A stretch of DNA of 64,000 nucleotides from Cupriavidus basilensis (GTDB lineage Bacteria; Pseudomonadota; Gammaproteobacteria; Burkholderiales; Burkholderiaceae). The stretch is taken from positions 372,001 through 436,000 of the forward strand of contig NZ_CP062803.1 in the NCBI RefSeq assembly GCF_008801925.2, in the 5' to 3' direction. The position numbers and the translations under genes were made by a program. Below are positions 35,995 to 45,084 of the stretch, one piece after another. Under the pieces are notes generated by a model. It worked only from the letters and a program-made list of their open reading frames with translations. It did not search any database and was not told the origin of the DNA. Position 1 is the first letter of the stretch. The number at the start of each line of letters is the position of its first letter.

Positions 35995-37275
35995 TGTATA
36001 GACCGGGGACATGGGTGACACATGTGCGAGGACATGGTTGACACATTTTAAGCGGCATTCGGGTCGTTTAGGTCGATGCTTCCGAAGCGATGATGTGCGA
36101 AGTAAAGGGCGTATTTGCCGCTGTGTCTGGCGTCAGGCCGCAGCGCCACGTGCAGCTTGGCTAGGGCATTCGAAACCTTGAAGCGACGTCCCTGGAAACA
36201 GAGCTCGCCGTGCCATTTGACCTGCACTACGGTGTCGTCAGGGCCGTATTCGATGGGCGGCAACTGCTCCGGATATGGCCTCGGGCTGGGCCGATACCGC
36301 GTGACGGGCGTCGCCAGGCCAAGGGCTTCGTGAGGTCGCTGCTGGTTGTAGACATCGCGCCAGCGATCGAATGCGCGCTGCGCATAACGGCAGGAAGCAA
36401 AGTCGTTGCCGGTGAGCACCTCGGCCTTAAAGGTGCGGTGGAACCGCTCATCCTTGCCATTGGTTTGTGGGTGCGCGGGGCGGCTATGGCTCAGGCGTAC
36501 GCCCAGGCGAATCAACCAGATCGCCAGGGCCGTGAGCTGGCCGGGTTGGGAAGGGCTGCCCCAGGGCGCACCGTTGTCGGCGTTGATGCGCAGCGGCAGC
36601 CCATAACGACGGAAAGCCTCGCGCAGATGGCGCTGCACCACTGCAGTCTGGGTTCTGGTGCAGGCCGTGAGCAGGATATTGAAGCGGGAATGGTCGTCCA
36701 GCACTGTCAGCGGGTAACACGGCACGCCGTCTCGGGTGGCAAACCAGCCTTTGTAGTCCATTTGCCAGAGATGGTTGGGCTCGGGATGCTCGAAACGCTG
36801 CCATGCCACCGATTTGGCGGAGGCCTCCGGGGTAATTAGCCCGTGGCGATGCAGGATCGAGGTGACAGTGCTGGGAGCCGGCGCCTCGGTATGCCCCAGG
36901 TCCTGCAAGCGGCGGCTGATCTTGCGCCCGCCCCAGGCAGGATGCTGCTGGCGAAGCGCGATCACGGCCTGTTCAAGGTCGGCGTGGGTCTGTTCCGGGC
37001 TGCGACTGGGCCGCCGAGAGCGGTCGACCAGACCGGCCTCGCCTTGCTCGGCATAGCGCGCGAGCCATTTGTAGGCGGTCTGGGGACTGATGCTGAAACG
37101 CCGGCATAACTCGCGGCGATTGCTGCCCTCTTGCTGGGCCAGAAGGATGAATTCTTGACGAAGGCTCATGGTGTCGCGCGTGCTCCAAGGCATGGTCGGA
37201 TTCCGGGCAGATTCATTGCCCGAAAGTGTCAACCATGTCCTCGCACACCCGTCACCTATGTCCCCGGTCTATACA
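35995..37275 (-). mobile_element. IS481-family insertion sequence
   Basis: A complete 1281-bp element with TGT...ACA ends. The terminal inverted repeats share TGTATAGACCGGGGACAT with one mismatch at the last base, and similarity continues to about 50 bases through GTGCGAGGACATGGTTGACA. It carries one transposase gene and is flanked by a perfect 6-bp duplication. It appears intact and may be mobile. Confidence 0.92.
36048..37193 (-). CDS. IS481-family transposase
   Basis: A 381-residue DDE transposase. N-terminal helix-turn-helix region (about 8-65, RRELCRRFSISPQTAYKWLA), then an rve integrase core (about 130-290) with the three acidic residues in MDYKG, NADNGAPWG and NGKDERFHRTFK. The gene fills the element and stops 53 bases from its left end. 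The ATG at 37193 is chosen; a TTG 13 codons upstream lies inside the terminal repeat, and an ATG eight codons later (MSLRQEF) is possible. There is no frameshift or internal stop. Confidence 0.93.
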   Translation of the reverse strand: MPWSTRDTMSLRQEFILLAQQEGSNRRELCRRFSISPQTAYKWLARYAEQGEAGLVDRSRRPSRSPEQTHADLEQAVIALRQQHPAWGGRKISRRLQDLGHTEAPAPSTVTSILHRHGLITPEASAKSVAWQRFEHPEPNHLWQMDYKGWFATRDGVPCYPLTVLDDHSRFNILLTACTRTQTAVVQRHLREAFRRYGLPLRINADNGAPWGSPSQPGQLTALAIWLIRLGVRLSHSRPAHPQTNGKDERFHRTFKAEVLTGNDFASCRYAQRAFDRWRDVYNQQRPHEALGLATPVTRYRPSPRPYPEQLPPIEYGPDDTVVQVKWHGELCFQGRRFKVSNALAKLHVALRPDARHSGKYALYFAHHRFGSIDLNDPNAA

Positions 37276-37281
37276 CCGACG
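37276..37281. repeat. Target site duplication, right copy
   Basis: CCGACG immediately right of the IS, identical to the hexamer at 35989-35994. The remainder of the interrupted right arm of the inverted-repeat element follows it. Confidence 0.85.
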
Positions 37282-37454
37282 CAAAGAAGAGTGACCGGCA
37301 GCCCCCGCAGGGGGATGTCGTACGGCCCTTGGGTGCAAGAGCCATCGCCGCTAAAAGAAACACCAATCAACCCAAAAGTGACGAACCCGCCCACCCCATC
37401 ACGCTAAAATACGCCGCTTTTCAAAGCCGCCCAGCGCGCCAGGAGTACCCGCCG

Positions 37455-38849
37455 ATGAGTCTGTTCCGCACCAAGAACATCGAGGCCATGCTGGCCGCCG
37501 CACGCGATGATGGCCTGAAAAAAGTGCTCGGTCCCGTCGACCTGATCCTGATGGGCATCGGCGCCATCATCGGCACCGGCATCTTCGTGCTGACGGGCAC
37601 CGGCGCGCTCACGGCTGGTCCGGCGCTGACCGTCTCCTTCGTGATCGCCGCGCTCGCCTGCGGGTTTGCCGCGCTCTGCTACGCCGAGTTCGCCTCCGCG
37701 ATCCCTGTCTCCGGCTCCATCTACACCTATAGCTACGCCACGCTCGGCGAGATCGTGGCGTGGATGATCGGCTGGGATCTGCTGCTTGAGTATGGTCTTG
37801 CGACCTCGGCGGTGTCGGTGGGCTGGTCGGGCTACTTCCAGTCGCTGATGGCGGGCTTCGGCATTCACCTGCCGGTCGTGCTCACCGCCGCACCGGGTGC
37901 CGTGCCGGGCGCGCAGACACTGTTCAACCTGCCGGCTGCCGTGATCATGCTGCTGATCACCTGGGTCGTGTCCTACGGCGTGCGCGAGTCGGCGCGCTTG
38001 AACAACGTGATGGTGGCCATCAAGATTGCGGTGGTGCTGCTCTTTATCGGGGTGGGCGTGTGGCACGTCAAGCCGGCCAACTGGCATCCGTTCGCGCCGT
38101 TTGGGCTGGACGGCGTCTTCAATGCGGCCGCGCTGGTGTTCTTCGCTTTTATCGGTTTCGACGCGGTGACATCGGCCGCCGAGGAAGTGCGCAACCCGCG
38201 CCGCGACCTGCCGATCGGCATCATCGGCTCGCTGGCGGTCTGCACCGTGCTGTACGTGACGGTGGCGGCCATCATGACCGGCATCGTGCCTTTCGCCAAG
38301 TTCGCGGGCATCGATCATCCGGTATCGCTGGCGCTGCAGTACGCGGGCGAGAACTGGGTGGCGGGATTCGTCGATCTCGGCGCCATCCTGGGCATGACCA
38401 CGGTGATCCTGGTGATGACCTTCGGCCAGACCCGCATCATCTTTGCCATGTCGCGCGACGGGCTGCTGCCCCAGCGGCTGTCGACGGTGCACCCGGTGCA
38501 TGCCACGCCGTTCTTCGCTACGTGGACGGTGGGCATCGTGTTTGCCTTCATTGCGGCTTTCGTGCCGCTCAATGTGCTGGCGGAGCTGATCAATATCGGC
38601 ACGCTGTCCGCCTTCACGCTGATCTCGGTGGCAGTACTGGTGCTGCGCAAGACGCGGCCGGATCTGCCGCGCGCTTTCCGCTGCCCGGGTGTGCCAGTGG
38701 TGCCGCTGCTGTCGGTGGGCTTTTGCCTGTTCCTGATGGCCCACCTGCAGGCGCTGACGTGGGTGGCGTTCCTGGCGTGGCTGGCGATTGGCCTTGCGAT
38801 CTACTTCCTCTACGCGCGCCGCAATGCGGTGCTGCACGGCGGCGCCTGA
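37455..38849 (+). CDS. APC-family amino acid permease
   Basis: A 464-residue inner-membrane amino acid transporter of the cationic amino acid (CAT/YfnA-like) branch, with about 12 hydrophobic segments. The N-terminal motif GIGAIIGTGIFVLTG is the family's substrate-binding loop in helix 1, and FFAFIGFDAVTSAAEEVRNP is the conserved helix 6 to loop region. AGGAGT nine bases before the ATG supports the start; the frame is open far upstream but only through the repeat element and IS end. The region upstream is therefore rearranged, and its promoter may come from the element or the 85-base gap. The substrate amino acid is not known. Confidence 0.9.
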   Translation: MSLFRTKNIEAMLAAARDDGLKKVLGPVDLILMGIGAIIGTGIFVLTGTGALTAGPALTVSFVIAALACGFAALCYAEFASAIPVSGSIYTYSYATLGEIVAWMIGWDLLLEYGLATSAVSVGWSGYFQSLMAGFGIHLPVVLTAAPGAVPGAQTLFNLPAAVIMLLITWVVSYGVRESARLNNVMVAIKIAVVLLFIGVGVWHVKPANWHPFAPFGLDGVFNAAALVFFAFIGFDAVTSAAEEVRNPRRDLPIGIIGSLAVCTVLYVTVAAIMTGIVPFAKFAGIDHPVSLALQYAGENWVAGFVDLGAILGMTTVILVMTFGQTRIIFAMSRDGLLPQRLSTVHPVHATPFFATWTVGIVFAFIAAFVPLNVLAELINIGTLSAFTLISVAVLVLRKTRPDLPRAFRCPGVPVVPLLSVGFCLFLMAHLQALTWVAFLAWLAIGLAIYFLYARRNAVLHGGA

Positions 38850-38861
38850 CGCCGCCTGCGC

Positions 38862-40268
38862 TTACCGTTCGCGCGCGCCGGCTTCCCGCAGGAAGGCCAG
38901 CGCGCGCGGCTCCTCGACAAAGGCGGAGTTGATGCGGATCCAGGCCGAGCCCTCGCCGCCCGGCCGGAAGTAATTGCCGGGCGCCAGTGTCACCCCATGC
39001 TGCTCGGCCAGGGTCACCAGCTCGCGCGAATCCTCGATCCCGCGCGTGCGAGCCCACAGGAAATTGCCGCCCGCCGGCTCGCAGTACACTTCCCAGCCGG
39101 CGTCGCCCAGGTGCTGCACCGCGCGCGCGGTGGCCTGGCGCACGCGCAGCCGCAGCCGCTCCATGTATTTGCGGTAGGCACCGCGCTCCAGCAGCGCCGC
39201 CGTCACGCTCTCCGCGAAATGCGAGCCCGCTACGCTGGTTAGCACCTTCACATCCACCAGGTCCTTCACCAGCGCCTTGTCGGCCACCAGGTAGCCGACC
39301 CGCAGCGAGGCCGACACCGTCTTGGAAAAGCCGCCGATGTAGATCACGTGTTCGAGCTGGTCCAGCGTGGCCAGCCGGTCGGTGTAGTTGGTCTGGAAGT
39401 CCGAGAAGATATCGTCCTCGACAAAACGGAAGCCGTGCCGGCGCGCCAGCTCCAGCAGGCGGAACGCGACCGGCGGCGAGAGGGTCGAGCCGGTCGGGTT
39501 CTGCAGCACGCTGTTGGTGAAGAACAGCTTGGGCTTGTGCTCGCGCAGCAGCGCTTCGGCGGCGTCCGGGTCGGGGCCGTTGCGGGTTTGCGGCACCCCC
39601 ACCAGCCGCACCCCGTGCAGGCGCAGCAGGCCGAACAGGTTGTAGTAGCCAGGATCCTCCACGAACACCGTATCGCCCGGCTTGAGCAGGCGCCGCACCA
39701 CCAGGTCCAGCGCCTGGCTGGCGCCCGTGGTGATCAGCACCTGCGGCAGCTCCGCCGCGATGCCGAGCTGCCGCACGCGCGTCAGCACATGCTGGCGCAG
39801 CTCCGGGCTGCCCATCGGCGTGGCGTAGTGGATCACGCTGTTGATGTCGTTGCGCGAGACCTGGCGGATGGCCTGGGTCAGCCCTTCCACGTCGCGCCAG
39901 CTCTCGGGCACAAAGCCGCCCGCCAGCTTGAGCGTGGCGCTGGGATGGTTGAACTGCTCCAGGATATGGCCCGACAAATCTTCCGCCAGGCGCGGGTCCG
40001 ACCAGCCATTGGCGCCGCGCGCCAGCAGCGGGCTGTCCGCGACGAAGAAGCCCGACCCGTGGCGGGAATCGAGCAAGCCCTGCGACACCAGCCGGTCATA
40101 GGCCTCGATCACCGGAAAACGGCTGATGCCATGCTCCGCCGCGAGCTGCCGGATCGACGGCAGGCGCGCGCCGGGGCGCACCTCGCGCGCGCTGATCCAG
40201 GTCTTGACCTCGTTGACGATCTGGTCGGTCAGGGGCACGCCGGTGGCGGGAACGAGGGTCAGCTTCAT
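38862..40268 (-). CDS. MocR-family regulator (GntR plus aminotransferase domain)
   Basis: Second MocR-type regulator, 468 residues. The winged helix (about 10-75) shows LPSIRQLAAEHGISRFPVIEA; the aminotransferase-like domain (about 100-460) has VFVEDPGYYNLFGLL and the PLP-lysine segment IYIGGFSKTVSASLRVG. It is convergent with the permease gene and divergent from the DUF2917 gene; either may be its target. Three TGAACAGTTC-like elements lie just upstream of its start. The frame is open far upstream of the chosen ATG, but the added residues are unlike the family. Confidence 0.9.
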   Translation of the reverse strand: MKLTLVPATGVPLTDQIVNEVKTWISAREVRPGARLPSIRQLAAEHGISRFPVIEAYDRLVSQGLLDSRHGSGFFVADSPLLARGANGWSDPRLAEDLSGHILEQFNHPSATLKLAGGFVPESWRDVEGLTQAIRQVSRNDINSVIHYATPMGSPELRQHVLTRVRQLGIAAELPQVLITTGASQALDLVVRRLLKPGDTVFVEDPGYYNLFGLLRLHGVRLVGVPQTRNGPDPDAAEALLREHKPKLFFTNSVLQNPTGSTLSPPVAFRLLELARRHGFRFVEDDIFSDFQTNYTDRLATLDQLEHVIYIGGFSKTVSASLRVGYLVADKALVKDLVDVKVLTSVAGSHFAESVTAALLERGAYRKYMERLRLRVRQATARAVQHLGDAGWEVYCEPAGGNFLWARTRGIEDSRELVTLAEQHGVTLAPGNYFRPGGEGSAWIRINSAFVEEPRALAFLREAGARER

Positions 40269-40304
40269 CGGCAGGGTGCAGGGGAAAGTGTCAGGAAAAA
40301 CTAC

Positions 40305-40338
40305 TGAACAGTTCATGTCAAACTGTTCGCAACTGTTC
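40305..40338. promoter_or_regulatory. AACTGTTC repeats, likely operator of the second MocR
   Basis: TGAACAGTTCA (40305-40315) is a perfect dyad, followed by AACTGTTC at 40321-40328 and 40331-40338, ten bases apart. They begin 37 bases upstream of the MocR start. The triple site suits a dimeric MocR protein and could control both the regulator and the divergent DUF2917 gene. Confidence 0.6.
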
Positions 40339-40467
40339 ATGGGATTGTAGTTTGCGCTGTGAATAATGGAAGGCATGCGGCGGAAGTGCCGGCACTGGCC
40401 GGGCCGGTGGGCACGAGAGACATGGCCGCCATGCAGAACAGCGGAACAGCAGAACAGGAGTGATGAA

Positions 40468-40806
40468 ATGCGCGAACTAAGGATCTTCGAATTCGATGAA
40501 TTGGGCCGGCCGGTGAGCTGGCGCGCCCGCGAAGGCCAGCGCGTGAAGGCAGTCGAAGGCCGCCTTTGGCTCACGGTGGAAGGGCACCATGCGGACATCT
40601 GGCTGCTGCCGGGGGCCGTTTTTGCGCTGCCTGCCGGCGCCCGGGTGTGGTTGTCCGGCGAAAGCGAGGGCGCGCGCTTCACGCTGGCCGAGACGCCGGC
40701 CCCGTCGTCGTGGCGCTGGCTGGGCGGGCTGGCGAGTGCGCTGAAGCACCGCTTTGGCGAGCGCCGTGCCTCCGGCGCCGGCCAGTGCCCGGAACCGGGC
40801 CTCTGA
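40468..40806 (+). CDS. DUF2917 domain protein
   Basis: A 112-residue protein of the DUF2917 family, common in beta-proteobacteria and without assigned function. The core (about 10-80) is beta-rich with KAVEGRLWLTVEGHHADIWL followed by LPAGARVWLSGE, a small cupin-like barrel pattern. AGGAG seven bases before the ATG decides the start. The stop codon sits in the centre of a short perfect palindrome, GCCTCTGAGAGGC (40799-40811). Divergent from a MocR regulator and followed by 363 bases without a gene. Confidence 0.75.
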   Translation: MRELRIFEFDELGRPVSWRAREGQRVKAVEGRLWLTVEGHHADIWLLPGAVFALPAGARVWLSGESEGARFTLAETPAPSSWRWLGGLASALKHRFGERRASGAGQCPEPGL

Positions 40807-41169
40807 GAGGCTATCGGCCGGGCCGCGCGCAGCGTGTCCGGCCATCCCGCTCCCATCTGTATTGGTAGAAGCCTGGCCAAGTGTCTGGTCGTGCGCTCTC
40901 CAGAATGCGGTTTGCCGGCATCGAACTCCCCCGATGCCGCGCTCCCTCCCTCCACATCGTCGCGTCAACTATGCGAGGATGTTCATGGCTGGCCGCGCCG
41001 CGCGCCAATAAGCGCTGCCGTGGATTGATTGCCGTTAACGTAAACGTCATATAATCAAGCCGTTGCGCCGGCACCAGCCAGACCGCTCGCGTGTCAGATC
41101 CGAGCCGCCTCCAGAGCGGCAGCCGTGGACGTCATGCGACCAGCCAGAACACCGAACATGGTGGAGACA
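40807..41169 (+). promoter_or_regulatory. Leader region of icmF with MerR-type promoter
   Basis: TTGATT (41025-41030) and TATAAT (41050-41055) are separated by 19 bases, the long spacer of MerR-family promoters. The spacer holds TTAACGTAAACGTCAT (41035-41050), an ACGT-N2-ACGT dyad like the boxes of LiuR, the MerR-family regulator of branched-chain amino acid breakdown. I see no gene elsewhere in the 363-base gap. Confidence 0.6.
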
Positions 41170-44100
41170 ATGACCGATCTTTCCGATGTGCAGAAGGGCG
41201 CTCAACCTGGCGCTCCCCATCAGGCGCAGGGACCGAAAGGGCCCGTCAACAAGGTGCGCTTTGTCACCGCGGCCTCGCTGTTCGACGGCCACGACGCTTC
41301 CATCAACATCATGCGGCGCATCCTGCAGTCCTCGGGCTGCGAGGTGATCCATCTCGGGCATAACCGCTCAGTGGAAGAGGTGGTCAGCGCAGCCTTGCAG
41401 GAAGACGTGCAGGGCATCGCCATCTCCAGTTACCAGGGCGGCCACGTCGAGTATTTCAAGTACATGGTGGACCTGCTGCGCCAGCGCGGCGGCGAGCACA
41501 TCCAGTTGTTCGGCGGCGGCGGCGGCGTGATCGTGGCGGACGAGATCCGCGAGTTGCAAGCCTACGGCGTGGCGCGGATCTTCAGCCCGGAGGACGGCCA
41601 GCGCCTGGGCCTGGCGGGCATGATCGCCGACATGGTGCAGCGCTGCGATATCGACCTGGCGCGCTATGCCCCCACCACGCTCGATGCGATGAGAGGCGGC
41701 GACCGCCGCGCGCTCGCGCAGCTGATCACGGCACTGGAAAACGGCAAGGCGGATCCCGCGCTGGCCGACACCCTGCGCGCCGAGGCGGCCAAGGTGAAGA
41801 CGCCCGTGCTCGGCATCACCGGCACCGGCGGCGCGGGCAAATCCTCGCTGACCGATGAGCTGATCCGCCGCATCCGGCTGGACCAGCGCGATGCGCTGTC
41901 CATTGCGGTGATCTCGATCGATCCGTCGCGCCGCAAGTCCGGCGGCGCGCTGCTGGGCGACCGCATCCGCATGAACGCGATCAACCATCCGCGCATCTTC
42001 ATGCGCTCGATGGCCACGCGCGAGGCCGGCTCGGAGATCTCGCGGGCGCTGCCCGATGTGCTGGCGGCCTGCAAGGTGGCCGGCTTCGACCTGATCATCG
42101 TCGAAACCTCGGGCATCGGGCAGGGAGACGCGGCCATCGTTGCGCACGTGGACCTGTCGCTCTACGTGATGACGCCCGAGTTTGGCGCCGCCAGCCAGCT
42201 CGAGAAGATCGACATGCTGGACTTCGCGGATTTTGTGGCCATCAACAAGTTCGATCGCAAGGGCGCGCAGGACGCGTGGCGCGACGTGGCCAAGCAGGTG
42301 CAGCGCAACCGCGAGCAATGGCATGCCAGGCCCGAGGAGATGCCGGTGTACGGCACCCAGGCGTCGCGCTTCAACGACGACGGCGTGACCATGCTCTACC
42401 AGGGCCTGCGTGAAGCGCTGTGCGCGCGCGGCATGCGTGCGCCGGCCGGCGTGCTGCCGCAGTTGAGCGGACGCGTCTCCACTGGCCAGAACGTGATCGT
42501 CCCGCCGGCGCGCAACCGCTATCTGGCCGAGATCGCCGACACGGTGCGTGCCTATCATCGCCGCGTGGATGCGCAGAGCCGGCTGGCGCGCGAGCGCCAG
42601 CAACTGCGCGAGGCGCGCCGCATGCTGCTGGCGGCCTCCGGGCAGGAGGACCAGGGCGAAGCGCTACAGGCTCTCGCCACCGAACGCGACGCCGCGCTCG
42701 GCGCGCAGGAGCGCAAGCTGCTGGCGATGTGGCCGGAGATGCGCAAGGCCTACAGCGGCGACGAGTACGTGGTGAAGATCCGCGACAAGGAAATCCGCAC
42801 CACGCTCACCACCACCACCTTGTCCGGCACCACGGTGCGCAAGGTGGTGCTGCCGCGCTTCGAGGACGATGGCGAAGTGCTCAGGTGGCTGCTGCGCGAG
42901 AACGTGCCCGGCAGCTTCCCCTACACCGCCGGCGTGTTCGCCTTCAAGCGCGAGAATGAAGACCCCACCCGCATGTTCGCCGGCGAGGGCGATGCCTTTC
43001 GCACCAACCGCCGCTTCAAGCTGGTCTCCGAGGGCCTGGATGCCAAGCGCCTGTCCACTGCCTTCGATTCGGTCACGCTGTACGGCGAGGACCCGCACAC
43101 CCGCCCGGACATCTACGGCAAGGTCGGCAACTCGGGCGTGTCGATCGCCACGCTTGACGACATGAAGGTGCTGTACGACGGCTTCGATCTCACCAGCCCG
43201 TCGACCTCGGTGTCGATGACCATCAACGGGCCCGCGCCCACCATCCTGGCGATGTTCATGAACACCGCCATCGACCAGCAGCTTGACAAGTTCCGGGCCG
43301 ACAACAGCCGCGAGCCCACCGCCGACGAGGAAGCCAAGATCCGCGCGTGGGTGCTGCAGAACGTGCGCGGCACGGTGCAGGCCGACATCCTCAAGGAAGA
43401 CCAGGGCCAGAACACCTGCATCTTCTCGACCGAGTTCTCGCTCAAGGTGATGGGCGATATTCAGGCGTACTTTGTCCATCACCAGGTGCGCAACTTCTAC
43501 TCGGTGTCGATTTCCGGCTATCACATCGCGGAGGCGGGCGCGAACCCGATCTCGCAACTGGCGTTCACGCTGTCCAATGGCTTCACCTATGTGGAGGCGT
43601 ACCTGGCGCGCGGCATGCATATCGATGACTTCGCTCCCAACCTGTCGTTCTTCTTCTCCAACGGCATGGACCCGGAATACAGCGTGCTGGGCCGGGTGGC
43701 GCGCCGCATCTGGGCGGTGACGCTGCGCGACAAGTACGGCGCCAATGAACGCAGCCAGAAGCTCAAGTACCACATCCAGACTTCCGGGCGCTCGCTGCAC
43801 GCGCAGGAGATCGACTTCAACGACATCCGCACCACGCTGCAGGCGCTGATCGCCATCTACGACAATTGCAATTCGCTGCACACCAACGCGTACGACGAAG
43901 CCATCACCACGCCCACCGGCGAGTCGGTGCGCCGCGCGCTGGCGATCCAGCTCATCATCAACCGCGAGTGGGGCGTGGCCAGATGCGAGAACCCCAACCA
44001 GGGCAGCTTCCTGATCGACGAGCTGACCGACCTGGTGGAAGACGCGGTGATGCAGGAGTTCGAGCGCATCGCCGAGCGCGGCGGTGTGCTCGGCGCGATG

Positions 44101-44466
44101 GAGACGGGCTACCAGCGAGGCAAGATCCAGGACGAGTCGCTGTACTACGAGCAGCGCAAGCACGACGGCACGCTGCCCATCATCGGCGTCAATACGTTCC
44201 GCAATCCCAATGGCGATGCTACGCCGCCATCGCTCGAACTGGCGCGTTCCAGCGAAGCGGAGAAGCAGGGACAGCTTGCGCGGCTGGCGGACTTCCACGC
44301 CCGTCATGCGGATGCGGCGCCGGCCATGCTGCAGCGGCTGCGCCAGGCTGTGATCGACAACGACAATGTGTTTGCGGTGCTGATGGATGCGGTGCGCGTG
44401 TGCTCGCTCGGGCAGATCACGCATGCATTGTTTGAGGTAGGAGGCCAGTACCGCCGCAATATGTGA
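41170..44466 (+). CDS. icmF: Fused isobutyryl-CoA mutase (IcmF)
   Basis: A 1098-residue adenosylcobalamin enzyme that interconverts isobutyryl-CoA and n-butyryl-CoA; relatives also accept isovaleryl/pivalyl-CoA. Domain order is that of IcmF: B12-binding domain (about 28-160, with cobalt-ligating His41 in FDGHDAS), MeaI-like G-protein chaperone (about 200-420, P-loop GTGGAGKSS), linker, and the substrate-binding mutase barrel (about 560-1090). The length is close to that of the crystallised Cupriavidus IcmF. The built-in GTPase loads cofactor and protects the mutase. The ATG at 41170 has GGAG upstream; an ATG 15 codons earlier is possible. It fits with the hydroxybutyryl-CoA dehydrogenase encoded downstream. 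Confidence 0.96.
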   Translation: MTDLSDVQKGAQPGAPHQAQGPKGPVNKVRFVTAASLFDGHDASINIMRRILQSSGCEVIHLGHNRSVEEVVSAALQEDVQGIAISSYQGGHVEYFKYMVDLLRQRGGEHIQLFGGGGGVIVADEIRELQAYGVARIFSPEDGQRLGLAGMIADMVQRCDIDLARYAPTTLDAMRGGDRRALAQLITALENGKADPALADTLRAEAAKVKTPVLGITGTGGAGKSSLTDELIRRIRLDQRDALSIAVISIDPSRRKSGGALLGDRIRMNAINHPRIFMRSMATREAGSEISRALPDVLAACKVAGFDLIIVETSGIGQGDAAIVAHVDLSLYVMTPEFGAASQLEKIDMLDFADFVAINKFDRKGAQDAWRDVAKQVQRNREQWHARPEEMPVYGTQASRFNDDGVTMLYQGLREALCARGMRAPAGVLPQLSGRVSTGQNVIVPPARNRYLAEIADTVRAYHRRVDAQSRLARERQQLREARRMLLAASGQEDQGEALQALATERDAALGAQERKLLAMWPEMRKAYSGDEYVVKIRDKEIRTTLTTTTLSGTTVRKVVLPRFEDDGEVLRWLLRENVPGSFPYTAGVFAFKRENEDPTRMFAGEGDAFRTNRRFKLVSEGLDAKRLSTAFDSVTLYGEDPHTRPDIYGKVGNSGVSIATLDDMKVLYDGFDLTSPSTSVSMTINGPAPTILAMFMNTAIDQQLDKFRADNSREPTADEEAKIRAWVLQNVRGTVQADILKEDQGQNTCIFSTEFSLKVMGDIQAYFVHHQVRNFYSVSISGYHIAEAGANPISQLAFTLSNGFTYVEAYLARGMHIDDFAPNLSFFFSNGMDPEYSVLGRVARRIWAVTLRDKYGANERSQKLKYHIQTSGRSLHAQEIDFNDIRTTLQALIAIYDNCNSLHTNAYDEAITTPTGESVRRALAIQLIINREWGVARCENPNQGSFLIDELTDLVEDAVMQEFERIAERGGVLGAMETGYQRGKIQDESLYYEQRKHDGTLPIIGVNTFRNPNGDATPPSLELARSSEAEKQGQLARLADFHARHADAAPAMLQRLRQAVIDNDNVFAVLMDAVRVCSLGQITHALFEVGGQYRRNM

Positions 44467-44475
44467 TCCGTCCGC

Positions 44476-44502
44476 CAGGGGCTGTCTCGTGCGAGGCCCC
44501 TG
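44476..44502 (+). terminator. Hairpin after icmF
   Basis: CAGGGGC (44476-44482) pairs with GCCCCTG (44496-44502) around a 13-base loop, ten bases after the icmF stop. It lacks a U run, so it may be a weak terminator or an mRNA-stabilising end. Confidence 0.35.
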
Positions 44503-44589
44503 CGTTAAACTTGACGCTCGCGCCAGCCGCGTCGCCTTGCGGGCAGCGAGCGCCAGCGAAGATCAAGACCAAGACCAATCAGGAGTACC

Positions 44590-45012
44590 GTGTACGATCC
44601 CAACAATATCTTCGCCCGCATCCTGCGTGGCGAATTGCCTTGCAACAAGGTGTATGAGGACGCCGACACCATGGCCTTCATGGACATCATGCCGCAGTCC
44701 GATGGCCACGTGCTGGTCGTGACCAAGGAACCCGCCGCCGAGTTGTTCGACCTGTCCGACGCTGGCGCCGAAGCCGCCATCCGCACCACCAAGCGCGTCG
44801 CCCGGGCGGTGCGCGCCGCCTTCTCGCCGGACGGCATCTCGATCGGCCAGTTCAACGGCGCCGCCGCGGGCCAGACCGTGCCGCACGTGCATTTCCACAT
44901 CGTGCCGCGCTACGCCGAGCGCACCCTGCGCGGCCACGGCAGCGACATGCAGGATCCGGAAATCCTCAGCCAGCACGCCGAGCGCATCATTGCCGCGCTG
45001 GGCGAAGCCTGA
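44590..45012 (+). CDS. HIT-family nucleotide-binding hydrolase
   Basis: A 140-residue histidine-triad protein. The catalytic motif is H99-V-H-F-H103 near the C-terminal third, after a GQFNGAAAGQTVPH stretch. Bacterial relatives (HinT and similar) hydrolyse nucleoside phosphoramidates and AMP conjugates. The start is GTG with AGGAG five bases upstream. It lies between icmF and the hydroxybutyryl-CoA dehydrogenase gene (72 bases before the latter) but has no evident metabolic link to them. Confidence 0.9.
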   Translation: MYDPNNIFARILRGELPCNKVYEDADTMAFMDIMPQSDGHVLVVTKEPAAELFDLSDAGAEAAIRTTKRVARAVRAAFSPDGISIGQFNGAAAGQTVPHVHFHIVPRYAERTLRGHGSDMQDPEILSQHAERIIAALGEA

Positions 45013-45084
45013 CCAGAGACATCGGTGCGCCGTGACTGCGGCGCGCCACGCCAGAATCAAGCAACCAGCAACAAGGAAGACAAG

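Larger units (their letters stand above)
35341..37369. repeat. Inverted-repeat element interrupted by an IS
   Basis: A left arm (35341-35484) recurs as its reverse complement in a right arm that the IS has split (35939-35994 and 37276-37369). The roughly 145-base arms are highly similar; both contain the self-pairing CATCCCCCTGCGGGGG and the text CACTCTTCTTTGCGTCGG. Without the IS and its duplicated target the element is about 740 bp. The 454-base centre has no gene; it holds imperfect internal direct repeats about 93 bases apart (ACGAAACC at 35743 and 35836, GGCAGATG at 35790 and 35883). It looks like a non-autonomous or structural repeat that fills the gap between mmsA and the permease gene. 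Confidence 0.8.

Noticed and set aside
37131..37454. Upstream extension of the amino acid permease by 108 codons
   Set aside because: It reads through the IS end and the inverted-repeat arm; the permease motif and a ribosome binding site fit the ATG at 37455.
40807..41169. Cobalamin riboswitch before the B12-dependent icmF gene
   Set aside because: I looked for a B12-box-like conserved core and paired arms and found none; a MerR-type promoter explains the region better.
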